Assembly: GCA_028688905.1 (NCBI GenBank) | Contig: JAQTXH010000006.1 | Coordinates: forward strand, 106,518-170,517 | DNA length: 64,000 nucleotides | DNA from: Acidiphilium sp. | GTDB taxonomy: Bacteria > Pseudomonadota > Alphaproteobacteria > Acetobacterales > Acetobacteraceae | Direction: 5' to 3' | Shown here: one piece after another, positions 27,589 through 36,360 of the stretch | How the letters are laid out: each line of letters opens with the position of its first letter | Numbering within the stretch: position 1 is the stretch's first letter | The notes under the pieces: generated by a model | What the model saw: the letters and a program-made list of their open reading frames with translations, nothing else | What the model was told of the DNA's origin: nothing | The model's database searches: none | Translations under genes and position numbers: made by a program

Positions 27589-28008
27589 ATGACAACATCA
27601 GACTCGCGGACGTGGATGTGGTCCGAAGCGCTCGACGTTCTGGCACGAGCGGACCGCATGCAACGCCAGATGTTTCAGCCGCGCCGCCCCGCCGAGGTGC
27701 GGCAATCGTGCTGGGAGCCGCCGGCCGACGTGCTCGAAACCGACTACGAGGTGATCGTGATCACCGCCCTGCCAGGGGTCGACCCCGCGACGATCACCAC
27801 GACGATCGAAGGCGGCGCGCTCGAAATTTTCGGCAAGCGTGTTCTGCCGCCGCAATTGCGGACCGCGACGATCCACCGGCTGGAATTGCCGCAAGGCTGT
27901 TTTCGGCGCCGGCTGCATCTCCCATCGGGAACCTATGACGACGTGCGATGCACCTCCACCAATGGATGCCTGATCGTAACGCTCCGCAAACAGACCTTGG
28001 CACGGTGA
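27589..28008 (+). CDS. Hsp20/alpha-crystallin-like small heat-shock protein
   Basis: The protein has 139 residues. The alpha-crystallin core is recognisable (YEVIVITALPGVDPATITTT, GALEIFGKR, GCFRRRLHLPSG and GCLIVTLRK), although the classical A-x-x-x-n-GVL motif is replaced by NGCLIV, so it is divergent. GGGGAG precedes the ATG. It ends five bases before lon, linking a holdase to the protease. A CCCAC-ATAAA-GTGGG hairpin lies in the leader at about 27546-27560. Confidence 0.85.
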   Translation: MTTSDSRTWMWSEALDVLARADRMQRQMFQPRRPAEVRQSCWEPPADVLETDYEVIVITALPGVDPATITTTIEGGALEIFGKRVLPPQLRTATIHRLELPQGCFRRRLHLPSGTYDDVRCTSTNGCLIVTLRKQTLAR

Positions 28009-28013
28009 CCGCC

Positions 28014-30395
28014 ATGATCCCCCAAAACCCCGTTTTCCGCAGCCCCGATCAAGCCGGTGCCGCCAGTACCGCCGAACTCCCGCTCGCCTCGGATCAACTG
28101 ATCATCGTGCCGATGCGTAACTTCGTCCTGTTTCCCGGCGTGGTGATGCCGGTGACGGTGAGCCGGCCGCACTCGGTCGCCGCGGCGCAGGAGGCGGTGC
28201 GGCACAGCCTGCCGATCGGCATTCTGATGCAGCGCGACCCGCAAACCGAAACGCCGTCGGCGATCGACCTGCACCGCACCGGCACGATCGCCAATGTGCT
28301 GCGCTACGTGACCGGACCCGATGGGGTTCATCACATCATCGCCCAGGGTGAACAGCGCTTCCGGGTGATCGAATTCATCCGCGAGGAGCCGTATTTTGTT
28401 GCCCGGATCGCCCGGATCGAGGAGCCAAACCTCAGTACCTCCGCGATCGAAGCCCGCTTCATCAATCTTCAGGGCCAAGCGGTCGAGGCGTTGCAGCTTT
28501 TGCCGCAGGCCCCGCCCGAGCTGGTCGCCGCGATTCAGAATGCGGGTTCGCCTACCGCCCTGGCCGATCTGGTGGCCGCCTATATGGACCTCGGCACTGA
28601 CGAGAAGCAGGAGATCCTTGAAACCCTCGACATCACCGCGCGGATCGACAAATTGTCGCGGCTGCTGGCGCACCGGATCGAAGTGCTCCGCTTATCCCAT
28701 GAAATTCGCGAGCAGACCACGGCCGCGTTGAACGAGCGGCAGCGCGAAGCCGTGCTGCGCGAACAACTCGCCGCGATCCAGCGCCAGCTTGGCGACAGCG
28801 ACAGCGGCAAGGCGCAGGAGATCGCCGATCTGAACGCCGCCGTCACCAAAGCCGGCATGCCGGCCGAGGTCGAGGCCGCCGCCCGCAAGGAAATTCGACG
28901 GCTGGAGCGGATGCCCGAAGCCGCGGCCGAATACGGCATGACCCGCAACTATCTCGACTGGCTGATCGAGATGCCCTGGGCGCTCCCCGATGAAAAACCA
29001 ATCGACATTACCGAGGCGCGCCGTATCCTCGATGCGGATCATTTCGGTCTCGACAAAATCAAGCAGCGGATTGTCGAATTCCTGGCGGTCCGCAAACTCG
29101 CCCCCAACGGCAAGGCCCCGATTCTATGCTTCGTCGGGCCGCCCGGCGTCGGTAAAACCTCGCTCGGGCAATCGATCGCGCGCGCCATGGACCGCAAATT
29201 CGTCAGGGTCAGCCTGGGCGGGGTGCATGACGAGGCCGAAATCCGCGGGCATCGCCGCACCTACATCGGCGCGCTCCCCGGCACCATCATCCAGAACATC
29301 CGCAAGGCCGGTACCCGCAATTGCGTGATGATGCTGGACGAGATCGACAAGCTCGGTTCCGGCATCCAGGGCGATCCGTCGTCGGCGCTGCTCGAAGTGC
29401 TCGATCCCGAGCAGAACGGCACGTTCCGCGACAATTATCTGGCGGTGCCGTTCGATCTGTCCCGCGTCGTGTTCATCGCGACCGCGAACATGCTGGACAC
29501 CGTCCCCGGCCCGCTGCGTGACCGGATGGAGATCATCAGCCTCGCGGGCTACACCGAGGGCGAGAAACTACAGATCGCCACGCGCTATCTCGTCGCGCGG
29601 CAACTCGCGGCGAACGGATTGACCACCGATCAGGTGACCCTCGACGACGGCGTTCTGAGCGCGATCATCCATGGCTACACCCGCGAGGCGGGCGTGCGCA
29701 GTCTGGAGCGTGAAATCGGGCGTCTGCTGCGCCATAGCGCGGTCAGTATCGCCGAAGGCAGTGCGGCGACGGTGACGATCGGGGTTGACGATGTCGTGGC
29801 GGTGCTCGGCCAGCCGCGCTTTGAAAGCGAAGTCGCCATGCGCACCAGCATGCCCGGCGTGGCGACCGGGCTGGCGTGGACGCCGGTCGGCGGCGAGATT
29901 TTGTTCATCGAGGCGACGCGTTCGGCAGGCAAAGGCGGCCTGCTGCTGACCGGGCAGTTGGGCGACGTGATGAAGGAAAGCGCGCAGGCCGCCCTCAGCC
30001 TGGTGAAAAACCGCGCCGCCGCGCTGGGGATCGACCCCGATATTTTCGGCAGGATCGACCTGCACGTTCACGTGCCCGCCGGTGCCACGCCGAAGGATGG
30101 TCCGAGCGCGGGGGTTGCGATGTTCATGGCCCTGACCTCGCTGCTGACCGGCCGCACCGTGCGCAACGACACCGCGATGACCGGCGAGATCAGTCTGCGC
30201 GGGTTGGTGATGCCGGTGGGCGGGATCAAGGAGAAAGTCGTCGCCGCGGTCGCCGCCGGCATCACCAGGGTCATGCTGCCGGCGCGCAACCGCCGCGACT
30301 GGGACGATATCCCCGAAGACGCCCGCAACCGGCTGGAATTCGTCTGGCTCGACCGGGCCGAGGACGCCGTGGCCGCCGGGCTGGAGGCGGATTGA
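28014..30395 (+). CDS. lon: ATP-dependent protease Lon
   Basis: The protein has 793 residues from the ATG at 28014, close to the usual Lon length. The LON N-terminal substrate domain begins LIIVPMRNFVLFPGVVMPV, and a coiled coil lies around 230-290. The AAA+ module has GPPGVGKTSLGQS (Walker A) and MMLDEIDKLG (Walker B). The protease domain has the catalytic Ser in PKDGPSAGVAMF and Lys in GGIKEKVVAA. It degrades misfolded and regulatory proteins. It is probably the second gene of a heat-shock operon after hsp20. Acetobacterial genomes often carry another lon, so this may be a stress paralogue. Confidence 0.96.
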   Translation: MIPQNPVFRSPDQAGAASTAELPLASDQLIIVPMRNFVLFPGVVMPVTVSRPHSVAAAQEAVRHSLPIGILMQRDPQTETPSAIDLHRTGTIANVLRYVTGPDGVHHIIAQGEQRFRVIEFIREEPYFVARIARIEEPNLSTSAIEARFINLQGQAVEALQLLPQAPPELVAAIQNAGSPTALADLVAAYMDLGTDEKQEILETLDITARIDKLSRLLAHRIEVLRLSHEIREQTTAALNERQREAVLREQLAAIQRQLGDSDSGKAQEIADLNAAVTKAGMPAEVEAAARKEIRRLERMPEAAAEYGMTRNYLDWLIEMPWALPDEKPIDITEARRILDADHFGLDKIKQRIVEFLAVRKLAPNGKAPILCFVGPPGVGKTSLGQSIARAMDRKFVRVSLGGVHDEAEIRGHRRTYIGALPGTIIQNIRKAGTRNCVMMLDEIDKLGSGIQGDPSSALLEVLDPEQNGTFRDNYLAVPFDLSRVVFIATANMLDTVPGPLRDRMEIISLAGYTEGEKLQIATRYLVARQLAANGLTTDQVTLDDGVLSAIIHGYTREAGVRSLEREIGRLLRHSAVSIAEGSAATVTIGVDDVVAVLGQPRFESEVAMRTSMPGVATGLAWTPVGGEILFIEATRSAGKGGLLLTGQLGDVMKESAQAALSLVKNRAAALGIDPDIFGRIDLHVHVPAGATPKDGPSAGVAMFMALTSLLTGRTVRNDTAMTGEISLRGLVMPVGGIKEKVVAAVAAGITRVMLPARNRRDWDDIPEDARNRLEFVWLDRAEDAVAAGLEAD

Positions 30396-30406
30396 GGCAC
30401 GAAGTC

Positions 30407-30420
30407 TTGATCTGGATCAA
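30407..30420. promoter_or_regulatory. Perfect FNR/FixK-type box
   Basis: TTGAT-CTGG-ATCAA matches the FNR/FixK consensus exactly. It starts 12 bases after the lon stop and lies 234 bases upstream of the next gene, so it could activate the secreted-protein gene through a long leader. The remaining intergenic bases up to 30654 show no gene. Confidence 0.5.
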
Positions 30421-30654
30421 TGATCGAAGCTGTCTTCGTGGCTATGATACGATAACGGCGTAGGGATCAGAGGATCTCGCGCGCCGGGGGGTTTCGCGCG
30501 CTGGGGCAAAATAGAGTGTTGCCGGTATTTACGGACCCAGGCCGATGTTTGCTTTGGCCGATGTCCACATTGCTTGAAATGCATGAGTCCAGGCTCTCGA
30601 TCCGAGGGACGTCATCGGCCATCGCCGATCGGCGGCCCCGCAAGGAGGTAGGTC

Positions 30655-31065
30655 ATGATACGGATGTTCGCGGCACTGGCCCTGATTCCGGTGGTGGCGA
30701 ATGGGGCGCAGTTTGGAGAAAAGGCGGTAATTTACAACGCGGATATGAGACCGGTGACGCTGTTCGCCGCCGGTGCGACCACAGCGACCGCCTGCGGCCT
30801 TCGCAGCCGGCGCTGGAACGCGCTCATTCAAGGCACGACCGTCATGGAAGCCTATTCGCTCGCTGGAAATTTATGGGGAATGCGGGGCAAAAACCTCTCT
30901 CCGGCCGCTCTGGTTCATTTTGAGTCCATGGGCGATCATCTTCAGCGCATTCGCCTCGCCATGGAGAACCCGAAACCGGATGAGTGTTCGAATCTGCGCC
31001 ACAATCATCTGATCATGCCGCCCTTGGACAATCTCGCCAAAATGGTGGGCTGGAGCGGCAATTGA
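30655..31065 (+). CDS. Small exported protein of unknown function
   Basis: The protein has 136 residues. AAGGAGG seven bases before the ATG gives a strong start. The N-terminus (MIRMFAALALIPVVANGAQF) is a short signal peptide. Two cysteines remain in the mature chain (TACGLR and DECSNL) and could form a disulfide. No family is recognised. It sits between two perfect FNR-type boxes in a stress-gene block, so an oxygen-limitation role is possible. Confidence 0.6.
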   Translation: MIRMFAALALIPVVANGAQFGEKAVIYNADMRPVTLFAAGATTATACGLRSRRWNALIQGTTVMEAYSLAGNLWGMRGKNLSPAALVHFESMGDHLQRIRLAMENPKPDECSNLRHNHLIMPPLDNLAKMVGWSGN

Positions 31066-31190
31066 GCATGACGGATCGTCACGATCCGGCGGTTGAACGT
31101 GTCGTGCATCCTCAACTCTATACAATGCCAAACCGTTGCGGCCGGCGATTGTGACCGGAGTTTATTTGTCCGCAAAGAGTCATCCGCCCC

Positions 31191-31204
31191 TTGATCAAGA
31201 TCAA
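31191..31204. promoter_or_regulatory. Second perfect FNR/FixK-type box
   Basis: TTGAT-CAAG-ATCAA lies 135 bases upstream of the second hsp20 start. It has the same exact half-sites as the box at 30407 and would fit low-oxygen or redox control of this hsp20. Confidence 0.55.
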
Positions 31205-31259
31205 AGCCGAGGTCCGGAAGTTGTGGTGTTCATAACGGTGGCAGAGCCATAAGTTTTTT

Positions 31260-31329
31260 CGCCCCTTTTTTGGGGCGTGAGGGCAGGCGGATGCCAACAG
31301 AAACGCTTTTCATCAACTTCAGATAAAGG
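31260..31329 (+). promoter_or_regulatory. Structured hsp20 leader, possible RNA thermometer
   Basis: CGCCCC-TTTTTT-GGGGCG (31260-31277) forms a hairpin. Further down, CTTTT (31306-31310) can pair with AAAGG (31325-31329), which overlaps the Shine-Dalgarno of the hsp20 start at 31340. A weak U-rich helix over the ribosome site is the principle of fourU thermometers. This is a sequence-level suggestion only. Confidence 0.3.
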
Positions 31330-31339
31330 AATATTCGCC

Positions 31340-31885
31340 ATGAACGATACCCAAATCGAAGTGAAAAAACCCTCGGCCACGGCCGCGTCGCCAACGCCGT
31401 CACCAGCAATCTCACCCTCGATCAATCTATGGAAATCTTTCCGGTCCGAGTTCGACAGTTTGTTCGATCGCTTTTCCCTTGGCCTGGGAGCCTTCCCCTT
31501 GTTTCGCGGTATCGATGCCGACCGGCCCTCGCTGACATCCTATTTTGCCGCACAGGTGCCGTGCATCGATATTTCGGAAAGCGAGAAGAATTTTACCATC
31601 ACCGCCGAACTGCCCGGCCTGACCGAGAAGGATGTCGAGGTTTCCACGAATGGCTCGGTGCTGACGATCAAAGGTGAGAAGCAGCAGGAAAGCGAGCGGA
31701 CGGATAAGAATTATTATCTCTCCGAGCGGTCCTACGGCTCCTTCGAGCGTCACCTCACTCTGCCCGAGGGCGTCGACCCCGATCATATCGAGGCCACGGT
31801 TGCCAAAGGGGTTTTGACTGTCAATTTGCCCAAAACCGAGGCGGCCCAGGCCGCGACCAAAAAAATCGACGTCAAGGCCGCCTGA
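31340..31885 (+). CDS. Hsp20/alpha-crystallin small heat-shock protein
   Basis: The protein has 181 residues. A variable Ser/Pro/Ala-rich N-terminus and IDISESEKNFTITAELPGL open the alpha-crystallin domain; SYGSFERHLTLPEGVD and the classical A-KGVLTVNLPK close it. It is a canonical class A-type holdase that keeps unfolding proteins soluble. AAAGGA precedes the ATG. A structured leader and an FNR-type box lie upstream. Confidence 0.95.
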   Translation: MNDTQIEVKKPSATAASPTPSPAISPSINLWKSFRSEFDSLFDRFSLGLGAFPLFRGIDADRPSLTSYFAAQVPCIDISESEKNFTITAELPGLTEKDVEVSTNGSVLTIKGEKQQESERTDKNYYLSERSYGSFERHLTLPEGVDPDHIEATVAKGVLTVNLPKTEAAQAATKKIDVKAA

Positions 31886-31982
31886 ACGATTTTTCGATCA
31901 GGGGATAGGCATTCCCGTCTATCCCCAGCCGAAAACCGCCGATCCTGTTGATCCGATCGACCTTGCGAGGCAGAATATCCCG

Positions 31983-32993
31983 ATGCGCGCCATGGTGTTC
32001 GAGCGAGCCGGGCAGGCATTGCGGTTGCGTGAATGCGACGCGCCGAAGCTTGGCCGGGGGCAAGTTTTGGTGAGCGTCTGCGCTTGCGGGGTCTGCCGGA
32101 CCGACCTTCACGTCGTCGACGGCGAATTGCCCGATCCGAAACTGCCGCTGATCCTCGGCCATGAAATCGTGGGCCGGGTGCTGGCGGTGGGGGCAGGGGT
32201 GGAGCGGTTTGCGCCCGGCGAGCGGGTGGGCATACCCTGGCTCGGCTGGACCTGCGGCGACTGCGCGTTCTGCCGTTCCGGTCGCGAGAATTTATGCAAG
32301 CGCGCCCGTTTCACCGGCTATCAGATCGACGGCGGCTATGCCGAACAGGCGGTGGCCGATGCGCGCTACTGTTTTCCGATCCCGGACGCCTACGCGGATA
32401 TCGAGGCAGCACCACTGCTCTGCGCCGGTCTGATCGGGTATCGCACGTTGCGGATGGCGGGGGATGCGCGGCGGATCGGCTTTTACGGCTTCGGCGCGGC
32501 GGCGCATATCGCGGCCCAGGTGGCCCGCCACGAGGGGCGCGAGATTTTCTCGTTCACCAGACCGGGGGATGCCGTCGCGCAGGATTTCGTCCGGCGGATC
32601 ACCGGCGGCTGGGCCGGCGGTTCGGATGAACCTTCACCCGAACCGCTCGACGCCGCACTGATTTTTGCTCCAGTCGGCGCTCTGGTGCCCACGGCGCTGC
32701 GAGCGCTCGCCCCTGGCGGCGTGGTGGTATGCGGCGGAATCCATATGAGCGAGATCCCGGCGTTCCCGTATGAGTGGCTCTGGCAGGAGCGGATGATCCG
32801 TTCGGTCGCCAATCTGACCCGGCGCGATGCCATTGAGTTTCTCGCCCTTGCCCCAGCCGTGCCGATCAGGGTCGAGACGCATCGCTACCGGCTGGATCAG
32901 GCAAACGAGGCGCTGGCCGACTTGCGTGAAGGCCGGCTCTCCGGTGCCGCGGTCCTGATCCCGGATGTTCCCGGCGGGCGACTAGAGCAATAG
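31983..32993 (+). CDS. Zinc-dependent alcohol dehydrogenase family protein
   Basis: The protein has 336 residues. The catalytic zinc region is CGVCRTDLHVVDGELP and GHEIVGRVLAVG, and the structural zinc cysteines are in CGDCAFCRSGRENLC. The cofactor-binding loop (RIGFYGFGAAAHIAAQ) matches the AdhA-like branch that prefers aldehydes or short alcohols. It may use ethanolamine-derived or other acetaldehyde, but it is far from eutBC. The last codons are formed by a dispersed repeat that also supplies the TAG stop, so the C-terminus (RLEQ) may be altered. Confidence 0.92.
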   Translation: MRAMVFERAGQALRLRECDAPKLGRGQVLVSVCACGVCRTDLHVVDGELPDPKLPLILGHEIVGRVLAVGAGVERFAPGERVGIPWLGWTCGDCAFCRSGRENLCKRARFTGYQIDGGYAEQAVADARYCFPIPDAYADIEAAPLLCAGLIGYRTLRMAGDARRIGFYGFGAAAHIAAQVARHEGREIFSFTRPGDAVAQDFVRRITGGWAGGSDEPSPEPLDAALIFAPVGALVPTALRALAPGGVVVCGGIHMSEIPAFPYEWLWQERMIRSVANLTRRDAIEFLALAPAVPIRVETHRYRLDQANEALADLREGRLSGAAVLIPDVPGGRLEQ

Positions 32994-33067
32994 TGCTTGA
33001 GGTTGACGCCCTTGCGGCAACCGAAGGCGATGAAATTGCTCGCAAAAAAGATAGAGCATGCTCTAGG
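32982..33067 (-). repeat. Dispersed palindromic repeat, copy 2
   Basis: This copy lies on the minus strand relative to copy 1. It has perfect 8-bp inverted ends CTAGAGCA ... TGCTCTAG, about 85 bp apart. It retains the core with GCGAGCAATTTCAT and CGGTTGCCGC but has a shortened first hairpin. It overlaps the last codons and stop of the alcohol dehydrogenase gene. Confidence 0.85.
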
Positions 33068-33101
33068 GTGATCGTTTCGTGCGTAGTGGCGCGGGCCGGC
33101 C

Positions 33102-33386
33102 TCACCCGCCGCTGATCGCCATGACGATCACCATTTCGCCACCTTGGCGGAGCGGCGTCGGTAGCGTTGCCCGAACACCATCGATATAGATGTTGATATG
33201 CCGCCGGATTGCCGGACGTTCATCGCAGATCCGATGGCGCATCCCGGGCCAGCACGCATCCAGCGCATCGATCGCCTCGGTAACCGTGGCGGCCGTGACC
33301 TCTGTCTCTTGCGGGCACTGGTGGAACAGGAGCTGTAGCGCCGCCGGCAGAACGACCCGCACGACCGCTGGGGTTGCCGCAATCAC
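33102..33386 (-). CDS. MoaD/ThiS-like ubiquitin-fold protein
   Basis: The protein has 94 residues. A beta-grasp pattern (VVRVVLPAALQLLF, RHINIYIDGVRA) ends in the required C-terminal Gly-Gly (AISGG), the site of adenylation or thiocarboxylation in sulfur-carrier proteins. It follows a BNR-propeller gene with a four-base overlap and is not near moa or thi genes. It therefore probably serves a dedicated sulfur- or protein-conjugation task rather than molybdopterin synthesis. Confidence 0.8.
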   Translation of the reverse strand: MIAATPAVVRVVLPAALQLLFHQCPQETEVTAATVTEAIDALDACWPGMRHRICDERPAIRRHINIYIDGVRATLPTPLRQGGEMVIVMAISGG

Positions 33387-34465
33387 CGATCGACCACCAT
33401 GGTCTCGACCGACGTAATGGGCGGCAGATGCTGGGCAAGGCAGGTCCAGCTTTCGCCCTCATCGGCACTGCCATAGAGCGTGCCGGTACCGGTGCCGAAA
33501 TAGACCCCCGCCGGGGTCAGCGGGTCGGTCGCCAGCGCCTGCCGCAACACGCCGAAATAGGCATTCCGCGCCGGCAATCCGTCGCGCAGCGCCTGCCAAC
33601 TCGCGCCGGCATCGCGCGTGCGCCACACCGCCGCCTGACCCTCGGGAACATAGCGCCCCACCGTATCGCCGTTCAGCGGCACCAGATAGAGGGTTTCCGG
33701 GTCGCGCGGATGAGCCGCCGCCGGAAAGCCGAAACTCGACGGCAATCCGGCCTCGATACTCTCCCACCGCGCGCCGGCGTCGTCGCTGCGATACATCCCG
33801 CAATGGTTCTGCTGATACAGGCGCTCCGGCATGCCCGGGGCCATCACCAGCGAATGCACGCACTGCCCGAATTCCGGATAGCGCTGTCCTTCCGGCATAA
33901 AATCCGCTCGTGTGCCTTGGTTGCGCGCCACCCAGCTCTGCCCGCCATCCGCAGAATAAAACACCCCCGCCGCCGAGATTGCCACCCAGATTGCCTGATC
34001 ATCGGACGGGTGCGGCACCACCGAATGCAGGATCAGCCCACCCGCGCCCGGTTGCCAGTGCGGGCGCGACGGATGCGCCCGCAAACCATCCACGGGCATC
34101 CAGGTCTGGCCGCCATCGGTGCTGCGAAACAGCCCGGCCGGTTCCACGCCAGCGTACAGGCACCCTACACCCCGCGCGAGGCTCCATACCGAGGCGACCG
34201 GGTCCTGTCCCGCATCGTAGGTCAGTCCGGCGCTGGAATGGGTCCAACTGGCCCCGCGATCGTCCGACTGCCACACGGCGGGGCCGAACCAGGCGTTGCC
34301 GCCGCCGGCGAAAATAGTCCCGGTCGCGGCATCGCCGATCACATGATTGATCGGCCACGCCTCGCAAAACGGCCCTCGGAGCGCCCATGAACGGCGCGCC
34401 GGATCGCCCTCAAGGATGAAAACGCCTTTTCTGGTACCCACCAGCAGCAGAACCCGTTGCGACAT
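33383..34465 (-). CDS. BNR/sialidase-like beta-propeller protein
   Basis: The protein has 360 residues. At least five Asp-box type repeats (S-x-D-x-G-x-x-W) are visible, such as QSDDRGASW, RSTDGGQTW, YSADGGQSW, RSDDAGARW and RTRDAGASW. There is no signal peptide: the start MSQRVLLLVGTRKGVFIL, with GGAGG upstream, leads directly into the propeller. True sialidase catalytic residues are not recognised. It is the first gene of a pair with a MoaD-like protein. I infer a protein-interaction or scaffold propeller. Confidence 0.82.
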   Translation of the reverse strand: MSQRVLLLVGTRKGVFILEGDPARRSWALRGPFCEAWPINHVIGDAATGTIFAGGGNAWFGPAVWQSDDRGASWTHSSAGLTYDAGQDPVASVWSLARGVGCLYAGVEPAGLFRSTDGGQTWMPVDGLRAHPSRPHWQPGAGGLILHSVVPHPSDDQAIWVAISAAGVFYSADGGQSWVARNQGTRADFMPEGQRYPEFGQCVHSLVMAPGMPERLYQQNHCGMYRSDDAGARWESIEAGLPSSFGFPAAAHPRDPETLYLVPLNGDTVGRYVPEGQAAVWRTRDAGASWQALRDGLPARNAYFGVLRQALATDPLTPAGVYFGTGTGTLYGSADEGESWTCLAQHLPPITSVETMVVDR

Positions 34466-34670
34466 GTTCCTACCTCCGCGTGCCAACCAACGCCGCTGCA
34501 CCAACGCCGTCATCATCGACTTTCCTTCAGCGTGTCGCGACATATATGTTGATATCAACATTTACCTGAGTCTGTCAAACCAAAAGGCATCCAAAACTTA
34601 TGCGGTCGGGACTTATGCGGTCTCGCGCTGGCGGCTTGGCGCTGGCAGTCATCTTGCATCGCCATGCGCC

Positions 34671-35276
34671 GTGGATATCCTGATCGCCGATACCGACCCC
34701 GCGCGTGCCGAAACCCTCGCCGCGCGTCTGGCGGCACAGACCGGTACCGGCCGCATCAGGATCGCCCCGCCATTGCAGAACCTCGCCGATATCGTCAGCC
34801 GCGAACGGCCCGACATCGTGATCGTCGATATGGCACGCCCCGACCGTGACAGTCTCGAACAACTTCGCACCATCGCCACCCATCGTATGCCGGTGATGCT
34901 GTTCATCGACGAGGACGACCCCGCCTTCATGGAAGAGGCGATCCGCGCCGGCGTGGTCTCGTATCACGTCAATGCGGCGAGCATCACCGATATCAAACCG
35001 ATCCTGCGCAGCGCCATCGCCCTTTATCGCCATGCCAGCGCCCGCGAGACCCGCCTCGCCGCCGCCGAAGCGGAACTGTCCGATCGGCGCCTGATCGAGG
35101 CCGCCAAACGATTGTTGATGCGCCGCGACAAAATGACCGAACCCGCCGCGCATCGGTTTTTGCAACGCCGCGCGATGGAGCGCCAGATGCGCCTGCCGGA
35201 GGTCGCCCGCGCCCTGCTGCGCGGCGTCACCGCAGGCGAAGCGGATGCACGAGACGCGGGGGAGACCACACCATGA
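34671..35276 (+). CDS. nasT: NasT-type ANTAR antitermination regulator
   Basis: The protein has 201 residues from a GTG at 34671. A receiver-like domain (VDILIADTDPARAETLAARL, PDIVIVDMARPD) precedes a C-terminal three-helix ANTAR domain (EAAKRLLMRRDKMTEPAAHR, MRLPEVARALL). NasT binds a two-hairpin leader RNA and lets transcription run into nitrate-assimilation genes; NasS sequesters it without nitrate. The start has no good ribosome site, so an upstream start is possible. It overlaps nasS by four bases. Confidence 0.9.
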   Translation: MDILIADTDPARAETLAARLAAQTGTGRIRIAPPLQNLADIVSRERPDIVIVDMARPDRDSLEQLRTIATHRMPVMLFIDEDDPAFMEEAIRAGVVSYHVNAASITDIKPILRSAIALYRHASARETRLAAAEAELSDRRLIEAAKRLLMRRDKMTEPAAHRFLQRRAMERQMRLPEVARALLRGVTAGEADARDAGETTP

Positions 35277-36205
35277 CGGACCAAAAACGACGCATCGGCA
35301 TCCTTCGCCTGCTTGATTGCGCGCCGGTCATCATCGCCGGCGAGTTCGGTTTTTTCACCGACGCCGGGATCGATGCGACCATCAGCATCGAACCGTCCTG
35401 GGCCAATATCGCCGACAAACTCGCCTATGGCCTGCTCGATGCCGCGGTTATTCTCGGTCCGCTCGCCCTGGCGATGACACTCGGCCTGCGCGGCCGTCCC
35501 ACCGCGCTGCGCCTTGCGGCCACGATCAGCCGCGACGGCAATGCCATCGTCCTGGCCCCCGATCTGGCACAATCGGCCGATCTCGCCGCTGCGAACGGCC
35601 TGCGCTTCGCGGTGGTCCACGCCTATTCCACCCATGATCTGTTGCTGCGCGACTGGCTGGCGGCCCGTGGTGTGATGCCGGAGACCGTTACCATCATCAC
35701 GCTGCCGCCCGCCGCGATGCCCGCCGCCCTGGCAAGCGGTGCCATCGCCGGGTTCTGCGCCGGGGCACCTTGGGGGGCCGTGGCGGCGCGCGAGGGCATT
35801 GGCACCATCGTTGCGACCTCGGCCACCATCGCTCCCGGCCATCCGGAAAAACTCCTGGTGATCCGCGCCGATGTCGCGGATCGGAACCCGATGCTCGCCG
35901 CCGCCCTGCGCCACGCGATCGGTGCCGCCACGGCATTGTGCCAGATGCCCGACCGGCGGGCCGCCCTGGCCGCATTGCTGGCGCAACCGGGCAATCTCGA
36001 TCTACCGGCCGACATTCTTGCGGAGGCCCTGGTGCCGCTGCCCGGCAACCCGGTTTTCATGACCGGCACTGCCCTGCGCCCGACCCCCCGCGATCTGCTC
36101 TGGAGCACCGATCGCCTGCAACGCGCCGGGTCTTTATCCGGCATCGATGCACTGACAGCAAAAACCATCCTGCTCACGCCGGCCGATCTGCCGACCGAGG
36201 GCTAA
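35273..36205 (+). CDS. nasS: NasS-type nitrate-sensing binding protein
   Basis: The protein has 310 residues of the NrtA/CmpA periplasmic-binding fold but without any signal peptide: it starts MTDQKRRIGILRLLDCAPVI. It is therefore cytoplasmic, as NasS is. Motifs include EFGFFTDAGIDATISIEPSW and GPLALAMTLGLRG. NasS binds nitrate or nitrite and then releases NasT. It is translationally coupled to nasT. Confidence 0.9.
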   Translation: MTDQKRRIGILRLLDCAPVIIAGEFGFFTDAGIDATISIEPSWANIADKLAYGLLDAAVILGPLALAMTLGLRGRPTALRLAATISRDGNAIVLAPDLAQSADLAAANGLRFAVVHAYSTHDLLLRDWLAARGVMPETVTIITLPPAAMPAALASGAIAGFCAGAPWGAVAAREGIGTIVATSATIAPGHPEKLLVIRADVADRNPMLAAALRHAIGAATALCQMPDRRAALAALLAQPGNLDLPADILAEALVPLPGNPVFMTGTALRPTPRDLLWSTDRLQRAGSLSGIDALTAKTILLTPADLPTEG

Positions 36206-36236
36206 AATCATGCGTCTGCTTATATATGGTTCATAT

Positions 36237-36252
36237 CGTGATTAAAATCACG
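36237..36252. promoter_or_regulatory. CRP/FNR-family palindrome upstream of the nitrate operon
   Basis: CGTGAT-TAAA-ATCACG has perfect 6-bp arms. The half-site GTGAT differs by one base from FNR TTGAT and also resembles CRP-type sites. It lies 236 bases before the transporter start, ahead of the hairpin leader, where the operon promoter is expected. Confidence 0.45.
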
Positions 36253-36360
36253 TCACTCTAAAATGAAATAGTCAATTTCGGCGCGATTTTCAGCGCTGAT
36301 AAGCTTGGCATCATTCTTGCCTAAGATCGTTTGCTTGAAATCGTTTGCTAGAAAGCACTC

